Below are positions 31,923 to 44,499 of a DNA stretch of 64,000 nt, piece by piece. Both the position numbers and the translations under genes were made by a program. The stretch is from the NCBI GenBank assembly GCA_928212115.1, contig CAKMRJ010005745.1, forward strand, positions 224,821,096 through 224,885,095. Reading direction: 5' to 3'. The stretch comes from Lactuca virosa. Taxonomy: Eukaryota; Streptophyta; Magnoliopsida; Asterales; Asteraceae. The notes below the pieces were generated by a model, which saw nothing but the letters and a program-made list of their open reading frames with translations, was not told the DNA's origin and did no database searches. How positions within the stretch are numbered: the first letter of the stretch is position 1; each line of letters opens with the position of its first letter.

Positions 31923-34365
31923 AAACTTTATCCATCTAAACATCATGTTGATTCAGATCTAAAGGTTGGAGGCTTGGACTTAACGAGTTAAGTTGAGAAG
32001 GATGCATTATTGGTCCTTTTGAGACTTAAAGACTAGATCTTGGATGTTTGGACCATCCTAATGGATAAAGTTGGAAACTTTATCCATTCTGAATCTATTA
32101 TGAACCAGAACTGATGATATGAGTTTTAGTCTTTATGGATTAAGCCGTTAATGAAGAAAAAACTTTCTGACCGAAACCATGAGGTGCAGGTGTGTTGTAA
32201 CGCGTCTGTTTTTATCTAGACGTGACCATGACATGTCAGAGGAATTGCCACAATGTGGGGGTCATATGAGTTGACTTTGACCACTGACTTTGATCATTGA
32301 CCTTTTTACTAGTTTCACTTTTAGTCAAACTTGGGTAGAATTGAGTATTTGACTAAGGATTGGTCTCGGTTAGGATTTAGGAAGATCGGGTTGGCAGTCT
32401 GTTTCTAAGGTAGCTGTGGAGCTTCTGTTAAGTACTTCATATGAGTTTTCCTAGTATAATGCATATGATGCTAACCGTCTTTGTGATTCTTGCATGTTAT
32501 GTTGGGCGGGGCCGGATGTTATGTATGGTTTGTGTTATTTTGGGGGAACTCACTAAGCTTTGTGCTTACGATTTATGTTTGAAATGTTTCACTTTTTCTT
32601 ATACTAAAGGAAGGGCGCGACTTGATTGCATTTCATCCATTAGAGATTTCCGCATTTAACAACTCTTATGTCGATACTTTGATAAATGTTTTTGAATCAA
32701 ATAGTTTTATTAGATCTTTGATATTGTAATTGGAACAAATGCTTTTATTTTTCAATGAAAATTTTGGTTTGAACTTTTGGATGTTTCAAGTTGGTATCAG
32801 AGACTTGGTTTGCGGGATTCGAGCACACTCTCGGGGGTGTCTGAACTCAAGATGAGAAATTTATAAAATCTTTTAAAAGAAAATGATTATCTAAAAAAGT
32901 TTTTATAAAGGAAAATGGATTCGATGTATGCAATCATCCGAGCTCAAGTAGGTGATTCCCAAAAATGTCATACATGTTGATATGTTATATGTGTTATAAT
33001 ATGATATGCTTGCTAGAATTTAGAATAATGATCTGCTCAGGGATGCATGCTATAACACCTGATTAGGATAGATACCTTTTTATGTTTGATTTATGAACTG
33101 GTAGAGATTCCTAATAGTGAGTAGGCTAGGGATCTTTAGGAATTATGTGTGAGGATTGCCTGATCATTATGATGCCTTATTGTCAGTCGGTTTCACTGCT
33201 CGAATGTTGCTTGCTTTGTGCTATGTGTGACCTATATTGATGCTAATCAGATATTAAGCGAATACGTTAGGTTGCATGCCACATAGATTAAATAGTTTAA
33301 TATTACTTGATTCAGCTCTACTTTGCAGCTCTTGTTTGAGTCCAACCATTATAGGATATGAGCTTTCAGTCGAGAGATTATTTAATCTTTGTTGCATGTA
33401 ATTGTATTCGTCATATAAATAATTGACATTGGTAGATGTTTCCTTTGCGACTGAGAGCGGGGTAAGGTGGGGTTCCCGGTGGATTAGGAGAAATGTTAGA
33501 ACATGCTTATATGTGATGTGGAATCCTATAAGAGCCTAGAAAGTAACTTAGTACATTGTTTAGCGCAATGATCTATGAGAATGGTTGTTAGGAGGTGACT
33601 TAGAGGATCTGGGATGATTCTTGAAGAAAGTACGGATAAGTGTCGAAGATAATATTGGGCCCATACTACTGGAAGCATAGGATCTATACTCAAATTGAGG
33701 AAAATCACATGGATTTTAAGGAACTGGTTGAGGGTAGATAGCATGGTTTGGCACCATGATTCATTGAAGTGTTTCTGTATTTATCGGTCTTTCGATTATG
33801 GTTATCCAGGATAAAGATGAGTCGGGTATTTGTTTGGGCATCAGTGGCCATGGAAGTTTGAATATGAAGGGTATATATCTACACGAGTTAATTGATCTTA
33901 AGGTGTCGAGGACCTGAATTAAAGTAATGCCAGTTTGAGTCACGATACTGTTGTAGGAGGCGAATGTAATGATCGACTCGAGGGTTGCAGCTTTAGGATG
34001 GCTGGTCGGCCGATGGATTGGGACGTCGTTCTCTACGATAGCGTTATATTCTTCCATCCTCTGCATTTGAGGTGGGAGAGTGGTAGGGGATCGGATGTTG
34101 TCAACTGATAGATATAAGAAAATGAGGGTTTTCTTTGCATAATTTTGTGCCACAACGGTTATCATTTGATTCGTGGTGAAGCGTTTCCATATTTTAGAAA
34201 GGAAATGTTAAAGACCTGGCTATTATTTTGGTTTGGTGGCCTAGGTAAGACCATGTCGCGAGTCGGATATATGGCACAATTTTTAGAATATCGGGCGTAT
34301 CCAAGGAGGATCAAGATGTTTCTGATTCGGAAAGGAGAGTTTTATTGATACATTTAATTTTTTGG
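31923..34365 (+). repeat. Second copy of a ~2.44-kb tandem duplication within K
   Basis: Matches 21753-22125 joined to 29859-31920, i.e. LTR part, PBS, leader. The junction has a shared TTGG / TTTTTTGG, suggesting a microhomology event. Only the first copy contains element D, so the duplication came before D. This copy keeps the hairpin (32554-32568), PBS (32792-32803) and leader stem-loop (33630-33689). Confidence 0.85.
33630..33689 (+). other. Leader stem-loop of K (second copy), partly decayed
   Basis: Outer arms GTACGGAT (33630-33637) and ATCTATAC (33682-33689) still pair at 7 of 8 positions, counting one G-T wobble. The GGGCCC core and TACTAC arm are intact; the left inner arm is damaged. 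Confidence 0.55.
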
Positions 34366-34846
34366 AGCTATTATTTTGAGCGTCTGTAAGGGATTCTTGA
34401 ACCTTCAGAGGCGGATAAGGTTGTGGATAAAATTTTCTAATGCAAGATTTGGTTGCACGAAATTCAGTTCGTAAGGTGCCTTGTCAATCCAATGGTATTA
34501 TGATCAATTTTGCTAAGATTTAGGGTTTCTTTATGGATGCTTGGTCATTATTCGGAGGATCTTCATATGCCATATTAAATACTGAGATTCAAGGTTGCCA
34601 TGTACATGGCTATGTTGCTATGAGGCTTTGGGATTGCATACGTCAGTCGATAGTAGTTCAAACCCTAAGTGGGAGAGAGCTAGGTATTCTGCTTGGAATA
34701 TTATCGGTCTGCCTGATTTTTATAGGTTCCGTGTAATGGGTCGAGGGAATCTACGATTCCAGTGTACGAGGTTTTTGGTGCAGGGTTATTTTTGCATACG
34801 AGGATGAATTTAGGCTACCATGGAAGTACTCATGGTTAGGAGGTTT
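34366..34846 (+). other. Unrecognised DNA after the K duplication
   Basis: About 480 bp with short ORFs only (67-70 codons). The end, GGTTAGGAGGTTT before TGTAATAACCC, could be a weak polypurine tract, which would make this the 3' internal end of another element. Confidence 0.3.
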
Positions 34847-36350
34847 TGTAATAACCCAAAATTTAAAAAGATTTACATTTAGCCAAATATTGACCAAAAG
34901 GGCAATTTGGTCATTTATGAGAAAAAGATGAGAATATGAAGTTGTAAATTCATTAAGATGGGTCAAAAAAGTTTAAGTCATCATAAGAAGTTACATGAGT
35001 GAGTTCTAGAGAAAGAATGCATGTGACATGCATTTTTGGCCAAAAGGGTAAAATTGGTATTTTTATGCTTTTTAAGCCAACTTCATGACTTAATAGATCA
35101 ATATTCATATCAATTCAATGAGATATGACTTAACAAACATGTAGAGTATGTTCCCACCTTCGGGTGGATAAATATCATCGAAAATGCATAAGAAACGAAG
35201 AAGATATACGTGTTTGAATTTCGGACAAAAATGCCCCAAAATCAGCAATGTACTTCACTGATTCCCAGAACTCACGACGTGAGCTTATAATGATCACAAC
35301 ATGACCAACACTTCTCACGATGTGAGCAAAATATGTCACGACGTGAGAACGAATATACCAAAAGATTAGTTTGCCCTCTCTTCTCGGCATAACGCACTCA
35401 AACACCACCTTTTCCAAGCTCCGACAATTTCGATGATGGGGTATGATCAAGAGGCGATTGCGAGTGATTATGGATTAGATTGAGCATCAAAAACACATTA
35501 GGACTAAGAGAAAAAGATGGATAAAGATGTAATGATGGAGAAAAGGAGCCAAAGTGGGACAATTAGTGTTCGCTAACTAATAAGGTGAGTTATCACTCTC
35601 GCTATTTCCTTATGATTGTTTTATGTTTAAATTATATATTTTTACATGTAATGTTGAGGCACTAAGTGAATGCTATCAAGTTATGAGACAGAAATAGATC
35701 ATGAATATACATATAAAACATGTATCTGAGAATGTATGTGTATGAGTTGAGTATATGTATGAGATATACATACAAACATGTAGTAGAGCATGTGATGAGT
35801 AAATTCCTTCGGGAAATGGGATTTATATTCCTTCAAGAATGAGATCAAAACGAGATTGATATTCCTTCGAGAATGAGATCCGGATATTATTATATTTCGT
35901 TTGGGAAATTAGATTGATATTCCTTCGGGAATGAGATCGAGATATGATTATATTTCCTTCAGGACATGTGATTGATACTCCTTTAGGAACGAGATTGAGA
36001 TATGAGTCTATATCCTTCAGGAAATGAGATTGATATTCCATCGGGAATGAGATTGAGATACGAGTATATTTTTCTTTGGTAAATGAAATTGATATTCCTT
36101 TGGGAACGCGATTGAGATATAAGTATCATTCCTTCGGGAATGATATTCAGACATGATTATATTTCCTTCAGGAATGAGATTGAGATATGAGTATCTTTCT
36201 TTCGAGAATGAGATTGAGACATGAGTATATTTCTTTCGGGAATGAGAATGAGATATGAGTATATTTCCTTTAGGAATGAGATTGAGATATGAGAATACGT
36301 GTTAGAGTTGGGACGAGACATACATAGTATATGAGATTAAGATATGAAAT
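34847..36350 (+). repeat. Truncated LTR M
   Basis: Starts TGTAATAACCC, a common plant gypsy LTR start. It has its own palindromes CTCACGACGTGAG (35271-35283), CTCACGATGTGAG (35314-35326) and a third copy at 35335-35347, then a degenerate repeat array. No LTR end is visible; it abuts the 3' end of the H2 extra ORF near 36350, so the right end is lost. Confidence 0.6.
35795..36295 (+). repeat. Degenerate ~30-35 bp tandem repeat in LTR M
   Basis: About 14 diverged copies built on TTCCTTCGGGAATGAGATTGAGATATGAG. AT-rich, no coding meaning. Confidence 0.8.
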
Positions 36351-36374
36351 GTGATAAATGTCAAAAGTTCAAAA

Positions 36375-37815
36375 TCAAGGAAGTGTCTTCATTGTCTGTA
36401 GCAATACTTTCCTTATCTCCATGTACCAAAGGATGATTTTGCGAATCTTTGCTTTGTCTTCATTCTCATTTTTATGACAATTGTTTATGCGAAGCAAGAT
36501 ACTTGAATGGTGTGAGCTTGTGATACTTGAATGGTATGAGCTTGTGTCTATATCCAATGATGAATTAATGTATTCTGATACTCCTTAGGAACTGTGAATT
36601 ATCCATTTCACTCAAAAACATTGAAATTGTGATGAGATCTTTGAGATTCATCAAAAGAAAATCAGCAATTGAAAAACTACACTCAACGTTGTTGGATCGA
36701 ACAACTATGTATCGAAAATTTTGTAAGATGCCTTCAAAAAGAACATCAAGAACAATGGATATGACCTTCACAATTTTCACCGGTGACCAAACTTCCAGTT
36801 CGCTTTTTCCAAGTACTGCGTGAAATCGAATCTTTAATCTCTTGTATTCTTCTTTATCTTTAAAGTTTTCAGAGACTTTGAACTGAATATGTGTGAATAT
36901 CAAATGATTTATGGGAAAATCAAGTTGATTGAAGTTTGTGTTTTCATCAGCATAACTCTTCTTTGGCTTTTTCAAAAACTCATCAACACTATCTAACACA
37001 ACAATATCTATGGTTTTGTAACACCATAACTTGTTTGGATCACCTTTGTTTAACCCTGGATGATCATTCACTCTTTGAGTCATAATATTGTTTAACTGTC
37101 CCAACTTCTCCATTTTCAACTCCTGAATTTTCTTCTTTTCTTCCTTTGAAAACCCCACATTTATATCCTTTCCTTTGTCTTTAGGATCCGAAGTTGTTAC
37201 AGGTTTTGCAGTTTCTGCTCTTGAACCTCCTCCACCAGTACTTATCTCTTTCTTTGATTGCAATTTGGATAAGTGAACATTGATATTTGGATCAACTGTT
37301 GTTTTGGTTGAAGTTGTCACCACTGGTTTCATCGGTCACAAAGTTGACAATTGAGTTGAGGTAACCCTTCCCACAACTTTCCCTTTTTTCTCCAGTAGCC
37401 TTTGACGAACCAACCCCCATATTACCCATTTCCGACAGATTCTGAGAACATGGAGCATTAGTTGAAAGGTGAAGGACCAGTTTAAGGATCGGTGCCAACT
37501 CTATTTTGAACCAATTCTAACCAGAAGAAACGATAGAAGAGAGTGAGTCTTGAGATATCAAAGCAGTTGATTACAAATCAAACTTCGATAATGTTCTTTC
37601 GAACCTAGTCAAATACTTATCTATCTGATTAAACATCTTCCCATCTTCGTCTTTCTTAGTCTTCATTTAAAAAAAATGACTTTTGATAAAGGAGTTAAGA
37701 TCTTTAACCAACTTTTGAGAAGCTCCCATTAAAAGATCAACTTTATCTTGGACTTTTGTATGGAAATTTTCCAACTTCGTAGCTTCTGAAGAGAGCATGT
37801 CGCAAAGTTCAGAAA
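36375..37815 (-). pseudogene. 3' part of the extra ORF (aORF) of copia element H2
   Basis: Minus-strand continuation of the ORF that starts at 56005; element G (37816-53941) splits the two parts. A 255-codon open stretch (37332-36565) matches residues of the element I copy at 60318-59551: a Lys/Glu-rich helix (SKEEKKKIQELKMEKL), then IMTQR, a DFPIN / DFPTH block, KIRFHAVLGK and DFLLMNL. The tail (KIIL-WYMEIRKVLL) ends at a stop at 36375, as in element I at 59084. Several frameshifts. No membrane segment. Function unknown; see the entry at 59084. Confidence 0.7.
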
Positions 37816-39254
37816 TGTAACATCTCGATTTCTAGGTATGATATTTATTCAATTTATTCATTTCTTTTCCTTTGGAACACGGCGTGGTGAAGCCTCATCA
37901 TGGCGTGTTGAGGAACTTCTGGGCTGCGTGTTTTTATGGACCAACACGGCGTGTTGGCGGATGGTTGAGAAAACCCTAAACTTTAGGGTTTTGCACCATA
38001 AACTTTAGGGTTTTGCACCCTATATAATCTCCTGAAGTCCCAAGGGCTGGTCTTTTATCAGCCTCCAAATCCGTATATCGACCATTAAGAACCCTAATCA
38101 TCTTTCCCTCTCATTTGTGAGCTAGTGTGGTGTTTTGGAGCCAAAGAAGAAAGAAGATGGAAGAAGGAATCAAGGATCCAGCAAGCAAGCCCTCATTTTT
38201 TAAGTTTGGCACTCTTCTGTACCTTTGTAAGTGTCGAAGATCTGATTTTTATTCCTTTATGTTGCTAGATCCCAAGTTTTGTCCCTTTTCTTATTGTTCT
38301 TGAGCGAGGTAGTGGTTGGATCTCATAAAGTTCGCAAATTTATGAATCTCCAAGTTTAGGTGACCTTGTAGAGTCTTGGATTTGGCCTACAGTCGAGTTT
38401 TGATGCCATGCATAGAGAGTAGGTCATAAATCCCCATTTTGACGTATTTAGGGTTCAAGACATGCATTGGGCATGCATGTCTATGAAGCACCGACCTTTG
38501 GGATGGTTTTTGTGCCAGAATCTCTTCTGGAAAGGTTGGGTTTCAGACTTCAAGAATTTAGTGCTTATTTGTTAAGCTCTTGAATCTTCAAGCCTTGTGG
38601 TTGGGTTTTTAGACCCTTGGAGTAGTTTCAATGGATAACTTTGGAAACTTTATCCTTCTTGATAGCGTTTGGGTCTAGATCTCAGCCTTGGAGTCCCTGT
38701 AATCGGAGAATAATGACAAATATATTAAGATGCCAGAACTCGGTCAAACACGGCGTGTTTGCAAGACAAGACGACGTGTTGGATGGGGTTTACCGAACAT
38801 CTGAATGCTAACAAAACACGACGTGTTTGCTAGTAAACACGGCGTGTTGGGTCAACATGGACTATTGACCTTGACCATTGAATTTTAACTTTAACCAAGT
38901 TTGACCTTGAGGGTATTTTGGATATTTTGGAATTCTGATGGAAATTGGCCATTTGATGGAATTAGGTATCGTGTAGATAGTTGAGATTCGGAGTCGGGCC
39001 TCATCAGCTCTACTCAGTTTGCAAGGTCAGTTTTCCTCACTATACTTTCGGGTCGAAGGCACCAAGGCTGACCCATTGGTTGATAACCTGATATTTGTTG
39101 ATATGCTGAGTATGGAATAAATGTGCATGCTAGATTTGATATGCGAGTCTGGTAGATCTGTAGGACTACCTGTGATACTGTTTTTTTATCTGTATATGAT
39201 ATTATCTGTTATATGTCAACATATTGTGCGGGTTCGGTTGAGGTTGTACTGCTC
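37816..39254 (+). repeat. 5' LTR of G, first part
   Basis: Starts TGTAACATCTCG. Its own palindrome family is AACACG-N-CGTGTT: 37942-37956, 38746-38760, 38814-38828 and others, at the same places (before TATA and mid-LTR) as ACTCG-N-CGAGT in A, B, D and E. Interrupted by E at 39254 with TSD TGCTC. Confidence 0.88.
38021..38027 (+). promoter_or_regulatory. TATA box of the 5' LTR of G
   Basis: TATATAA in GCACCC-TATATAA-TCTCC, preceded by two GGGTTTTGCACC copies. The same box is at 52687-52693 in the 3' LTR. Confidence 0.6.
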
Positions 39255-40928
39255 TGTAACAACGTAAATTTTCAAAAAAAAAATTTCATTTTTAAATCAT
39301 ATTTTCAATCATCAAAACAATATCAAACAACTGCATCCAATGTTATCATAATAAACAAATCCCAGAATCTCAAAAGATTTCAAATACATAAATCCTCTCA
39401 GTGTGTACGGATCATGCCGACGCCTTCCCACGGTCCTCGCTAGTACCTGAAACACCCAACACAACAACTGTAAGCATAAATGCTTAGTGAGTTCCCCAAA
39501 TACCACATACAACACATACGCCTTTCCAGGCCATAACTCTGTAGGACCTTCCGGTCCAAGTGTCTCAGGGGACTTCCGTCCCAAATCCCGGTAGACCTTC
39601 CGGTCCTACCCGTATCGAACTTCCGGTCCGTAACCTCTTGATCTTCCGGTCTATATCATCTTGACCTTCCGGTCCTTATCGTACATAACATACATAACAC
39701 ATACATATCACATAACAACATATAGCTCATACATCTCATAGCATATAAGACCTTCCGGTCACACATATGTACCCTTCCAGGTACAGTATAGTGAGAAGAC
39801 TCACCTCGGCTATCTCGGATAATCTCGCACACGTATACATTGATCTAGCCTCCGCCTAAACACATAAACAATTATCTCAAATCAATAACGACTCTCCAGG
39901 CTAGAATAGTCTCTTCCATGTCCTCTAAGAAGGCTAAAAGACTATTTTACCCTTCAAATGGTCCACAAGTCCAATTGTTGACCAAACCCTAAAAGTCAAC
40001 AAAAGTCAACGGTCAACTTGACCTGTCGTCAGTACTCTCGAGTGCACTCGTGTGACTCGGCGAGTCCATGCATGTCCTCTTCGCCCCTGGTCCTTACTCG
40101 ACTCGCTGAGTCAACCCTACGCTCAACGGGTTATCACAGGTCGCGAATCGTTGGGAACCCGACTTGACTTGTCGAGTTCCTCCCATGAAAGCATTCAAAT
40201 GATCTTTTGAGGTCAGATCTGCTTTACCAACCAGTAGATCTAACCTTCTAACACTCGAAAGTCACGTAAAGGTTCAAACTTTACGTTCATGCAATGCTTA
40301 TAAGACCAAAAATGGAGAAATAACCTTTAAAATGGGGTTCTACTCTCAAGGCTCACATGAAACCTCATAAAGCTGGAAGCCTGGGACCTTTTGGACCTCT
40401 CAAGGTCCAGATCTATCCGCTCTACCCAATGGGACCTCATATGCTTCACAATCTAACTCAAAATTGTGCAAAGGAAACCCTAGATTCAAGACGTGAATCT
40501 ATCAAATACACGAAATGGGAAGGAACTTGTACCTAAAAACGTGAATCTTAGTGTGAACAACATAGATCCAAGCTCCATAATCGATCTAGCTTGGATTTTC
40601 CCACTCCTTCTTGCAAGATCACACCAAAGGATGAAGAATTAGCTCCAATTGCTCTCTAAGCTCTCTTGCTCTCTAGGGTTTCACAGGGAGTAGTGGCCGC
40701 AAATGATGGCCATAAGGGCCTTTAAATAGGGCTCAGGCCCTGAGATTTAGGGTTTCAATTTACAGCGCGGACTCGCCGAGTCCACTCATCGACTCGTCGA
40801 GTCCGGTCATTAATCTAGACAAGAACTCACGATCCTACTCGGCGAGTCTGAGCGTCTACTCTCCGAGTCCCTCCATAAAACTCATGATAAATAATTAAAA
40901 TAAGATACCTGGGAATCCGGATGTTACA
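39255..40928 (-). repeat. 3' LTR of element E
   Basis: 1,674 bp. Hairpin TAAGCA-TTTA-TGCTTA (sense) at 39471-39486; several GGACC-TTCC-GGTCC repeats at about 39540-39690; ACTCG-N-CGAGT palindromes at about 40056-40170 and 40770-40870, some decayed; TATA-like TTTAAATA at 40721-40728. Confidence 0.9.
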
Positions 40929-40948
40929 ATTCTCCTCCACTAGAATCA

Positions 40949-40966
40949 GACTTTGCCTACGAAGTC
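40949..40966 (-). other. Pre-PPT stem-loop of element E
   Basis: Sense GACTTCG / CAAAGTC around TAGG: same position as in A, B, D, J and G, with one mismatched pair. Confidence 0.6.
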
Positions 40967-43351
40967 TCATTCTACAAATAGCTATGGGTGTAGCTTCCGC
41001 ATCTCCGCCTCCGGCTCCCAAGTCAGCTCGGACCCTTTTCGATCTTGCCACTGAACCAGAACCAGTGGAACTTCCTTGTTTCTCAAAACCTTGATCTTCC
41101 GATGCACCACCGCGACTGGCCTCTCAACATAATTCAGGCTCGCATCCACCTGAATATCCTCCAATGGTACCACTGCCGACTCGTCGGCTATACACTTTCT
41201 CAACTGGGACACGTGGACGGTATCATGTATCTGACTCAACTCCGCAGGTAGCTCCAACCGGTATGCTACCCTGCCCACCCTCGCGGTCACCCTGAACGAC
41301 CCAATATACCGGGGCCCCAGTTTGCCCCTCTTCCTAAATCAAATCACTCCTTTCCAAGGAGACACTTTCAGGAGTACGAAGTCTCCGACCTGAAACTCGA
41401 GCTCGGATCGTCGCCTATCCGCGTAACTCTTCTGGCGATTCTGAGCTATCAACAACCTCTGCCTGACTTGCTGTATCTGCTTTGACGTCTGAAGCACTAT
41501 CTCAGTGCTGCCCATCACTCGCTGCCCTACCTCTCCGCAACATATGGGAGTCCGACACCTCCTCCCATACAAAAACTCGAAGGGAGGCATACCAATGCTC
41601 GAATGGTGACTGTTGTTATAGGAAAACTCAGCCAATGGAAAATACGTGTCCCAACTCCCCTCGAAGTCCAACACACATGCCCGAAGCATGTCCTCGAGCG
41701 TCTGGATCGTACGCTCACTCTGTCTGTCCGTCTGTGGGTGGTAAGCGGTACTGAAATGCAGCCTCGTGCCCAACTCCTCGTGGAACTTCTTCCAGAACTT
41801 GGAAGTGAAACGTACATCCCGATCTGACACAATCGAGATCGGCACTCCATGCCGCGATACCACCTCCCCCCATACAACTCTGCCAGCCTCTCAGCAGAAG
41901 AGCTCTCACTGATAGCAAGAAAAATGTGCGCTCTTCGTCAGCCGGTCGACGATCACCAAATTGCCTCGATACCCTCGCGATCCTCGACATTTGGTGATTG
42001 AAAATCCATAGAAATCTGTTCCCACTTCCCTTGGGGAACCTAAGTGGCTGAAACTGCAGCCGACACTGGTGCTCAGCCCTTAACCCTGGCGACAGGTCAA
42101 GCACCTCTCACAAACCATGCTACATCCCTCTTCATACGGGGCCAACAATAATCTTCTTCAGATCCAAATAATTCTTAGTGGCCTCGGGATGGATCGAGAA
42201 TCTCGATCTATGCGCCTCCTCCATCAAGGTGGTGCGCTCCCCGCCTGCATACGACACCTAAATCCGACCCTTAAAGGTCATAAGCCTGCGGCTATCGGTA
42301 ACGAACTCAGGTACTGCCCAATCACCCGCTCTCTCTTACGGTTCTCCGGTCTCACGGCCTCTGCCTGGGCCTCCCGAATGATGTCCATCACAGGAGTCAT
42401 CACTGTCAACCGCATACAAATGTCTCGAATCGGGGCAATCTCTGCCCTACGGCTCAGGGCATCAGCCACAACATTAGCTTTGCCCGGGTGGTACAGGATC
42501 TCACAATCGTAATCCTTTACCACGTCCAACCATCTCCTCTGGCGCATATTCAGATTGGGCTGATCTATCAAATACTTCAAGCTCTTGTGGTCCGTGTATA
42601 TGGTACACCGAACCCCATACAAATAGTGACGCCAGATCTTGAGGGCGAACACCACTGCCCCCAACTCCAGATCGTGTGGGATACCTCGTCTCATGAGGCT
42701 TCAGCTGCCTCGATGCATACGCTATCACATGCCCCCTCTGCATAAGTACTGCACCCAACCCTGATATCGATGCGTCACAATACACCACAAAATCCTCCAT
42801 CCCTTCCGGGAGGGATAACACCGAGGCTTCGCATAATCTCTGGCGAAGTGTCTCAAACGAGGTCTGCTGCTCTGGACCCCATGAAAAAGCAACACCCTTC
42901 CGGGTCAACCTAGTGAGAGGCACGTCGATCTTGGAGAAATCCTTGATAAATCTCCGATAATAGCCGGCCAATCCTAGAAAACTCATGATCTTGGTGGGTG
43001 ATCTCGGCACCTCCCATCTCATAACTGCCTCAATCTTGGCCGGATCGACCAATATCCCATTCTGGTTAACGAGGTGTCCCAAGAACTGGACCTCTCGTAA
43101 CCAAAAATCACACTTGGAGAATTCGGTGAAAAGCCTCTCCGTCCTCAATACCCCGAGAATCTCTCTCAGATGCTCCTCGTGCTGCTCTCTAGATCTCGAA
43201 TACACCAAAATATAATCAATGAACACGATCACCGCTGATCCAGCATCGGTCTGCACACCCTGTTCATGAGATCCATGAACGTGCCGGTGCATTGGTGAGC
43301 CCAAAAGGCATCACCATCGTAATGCCCATAACGAGTTCTGAACGCCATCTT

Positions 43352-43680
43352 CTGGATATCTTCATCATCCACTTCATCATCATCTCATAATCCACCAACT
43401 CCCTTCATCAACATCATCATGATCTGTACCACCAAAACTCTCCTCACTAAAACTCATCACTCCCTCCCATGATACATCATCATACACAACTCTTCAATCT
43501 TCATACCTTTCTCATCCCACATCATCACCCATCACTATCTTCATCAACTCGTCAATCAATCAATCATCAAACTCATCAACGTCCTTACCTTCACAATCAC
43601 TCTTTCATCTCATCAACTCTCCTCGATAATCTACTCGTCTCATCACGACTCAAGTCATCTTGGAGACCAAGACGCGTGCA
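43352..43680. repeat. TCATCA-rich low-complexity insertion inside RT of E
   Basis: About 320 bp of C/A/T-only DNA full of TCATC and CTCATCA words, between the RT segments RYGHYEF and SKIDLRSG. The plus strand has almost no G. It replaces or interrupts about 30 codons of RT. Looks like expansion of the ATCTTCATCATCCAC stretch at its edge, or filler from elsewhere. Confidence 0.75.
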
Positions 43681-44499
43681 ACTGATCGACAGGTCATCGA
43701 TCCGGTAAAGATAACTTCTTGACCGTCATCAACTCCCGTAATCATGCCGGTGTGAACCATCCTTTTTCTTGACAAAAGGATCGGCGCTCCCTAAGGGAAC
43801 TACTCGGTCTAATAATAAACCCTTCCCCAGCAGCTCCTGAAGCTGCGAGGATAACTCCTGCATCTCTGGTGGCGCAAGGCGATAAGGCGCCTTGGCGATA
43901 GGCGCTGCCCCCGGAACCAAATCGATACAGAACTCTACCTGCCTCTCGGGAGGCACACCCGGCAGCTCCTCGGGAAAAACATCCGGGAACTCGCGCACTA
44001 TCGAAACCTCATCAATCGAACTTGGCCTCCCAGCGGACATTCGTGTGTCCATCACAGAGGCTACAAACCTGCTGCAGCCCTGCTGTAACCTCTGTCTCGC
44101 TCTGGCAGCAGAACAAAATGCTGACCCACATCGGGTACCCTCGCCGTACACCGTAAGTACTCCCCCACTAGGGTCTCGTATCGTCACCAACTGACGCTCG
44201 CAGTCTATAACAGCCCCAAATCGGCTCAACCAATCCATCCCCACTATGACACACACGTCCCCCATTGCAATCGGGGAAAAGATCTATCGGGAACTCCACA
44301 CCGAAGATCTCGAGTACACATCCTTGAATCACATCCGTAGCATACACTGCTCGCTCGTCAGCTATAGAAACTCGCAGAGGTCGACTCAGTGCCTCTCGTC
44401 GGATACTGATGTGCTGACTAAACGCTAAGGAAACAAATGACCGACTCGCACCCGAGTCAAATAACACCAAAGCAGGTACAAAATTCACAGGAAAAGTAC

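Larger units (their letters stand above)
10437..34846 (+). mobile_element. Element K: gypsy-type LTR element, 5' end, heavily interrupted and partly duplicated
   Basis: Reading around the later insertions gives one continuous 5' LTR: 10437-11166, 20750-20791, 21497-22125 and 29859-30351, about 1.9 kb, starting TGTAACATCTAG and ending GACGTTTCA. A primer site (30355), a leader with a degenerate GGGCCC stem-loop (31187-31247) and unrecognised DNA to 31920 follow. A tandem copy of the LTR end, PBS and leader then occupies 31923-34365. B, a hAT-like element and D inserted in the LTR. The plus orientation is set by the LTR-PBS order. I see no gag or pol. The right end is uncertain; 34847 starts a different LTR. 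Confidence 0.7.
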
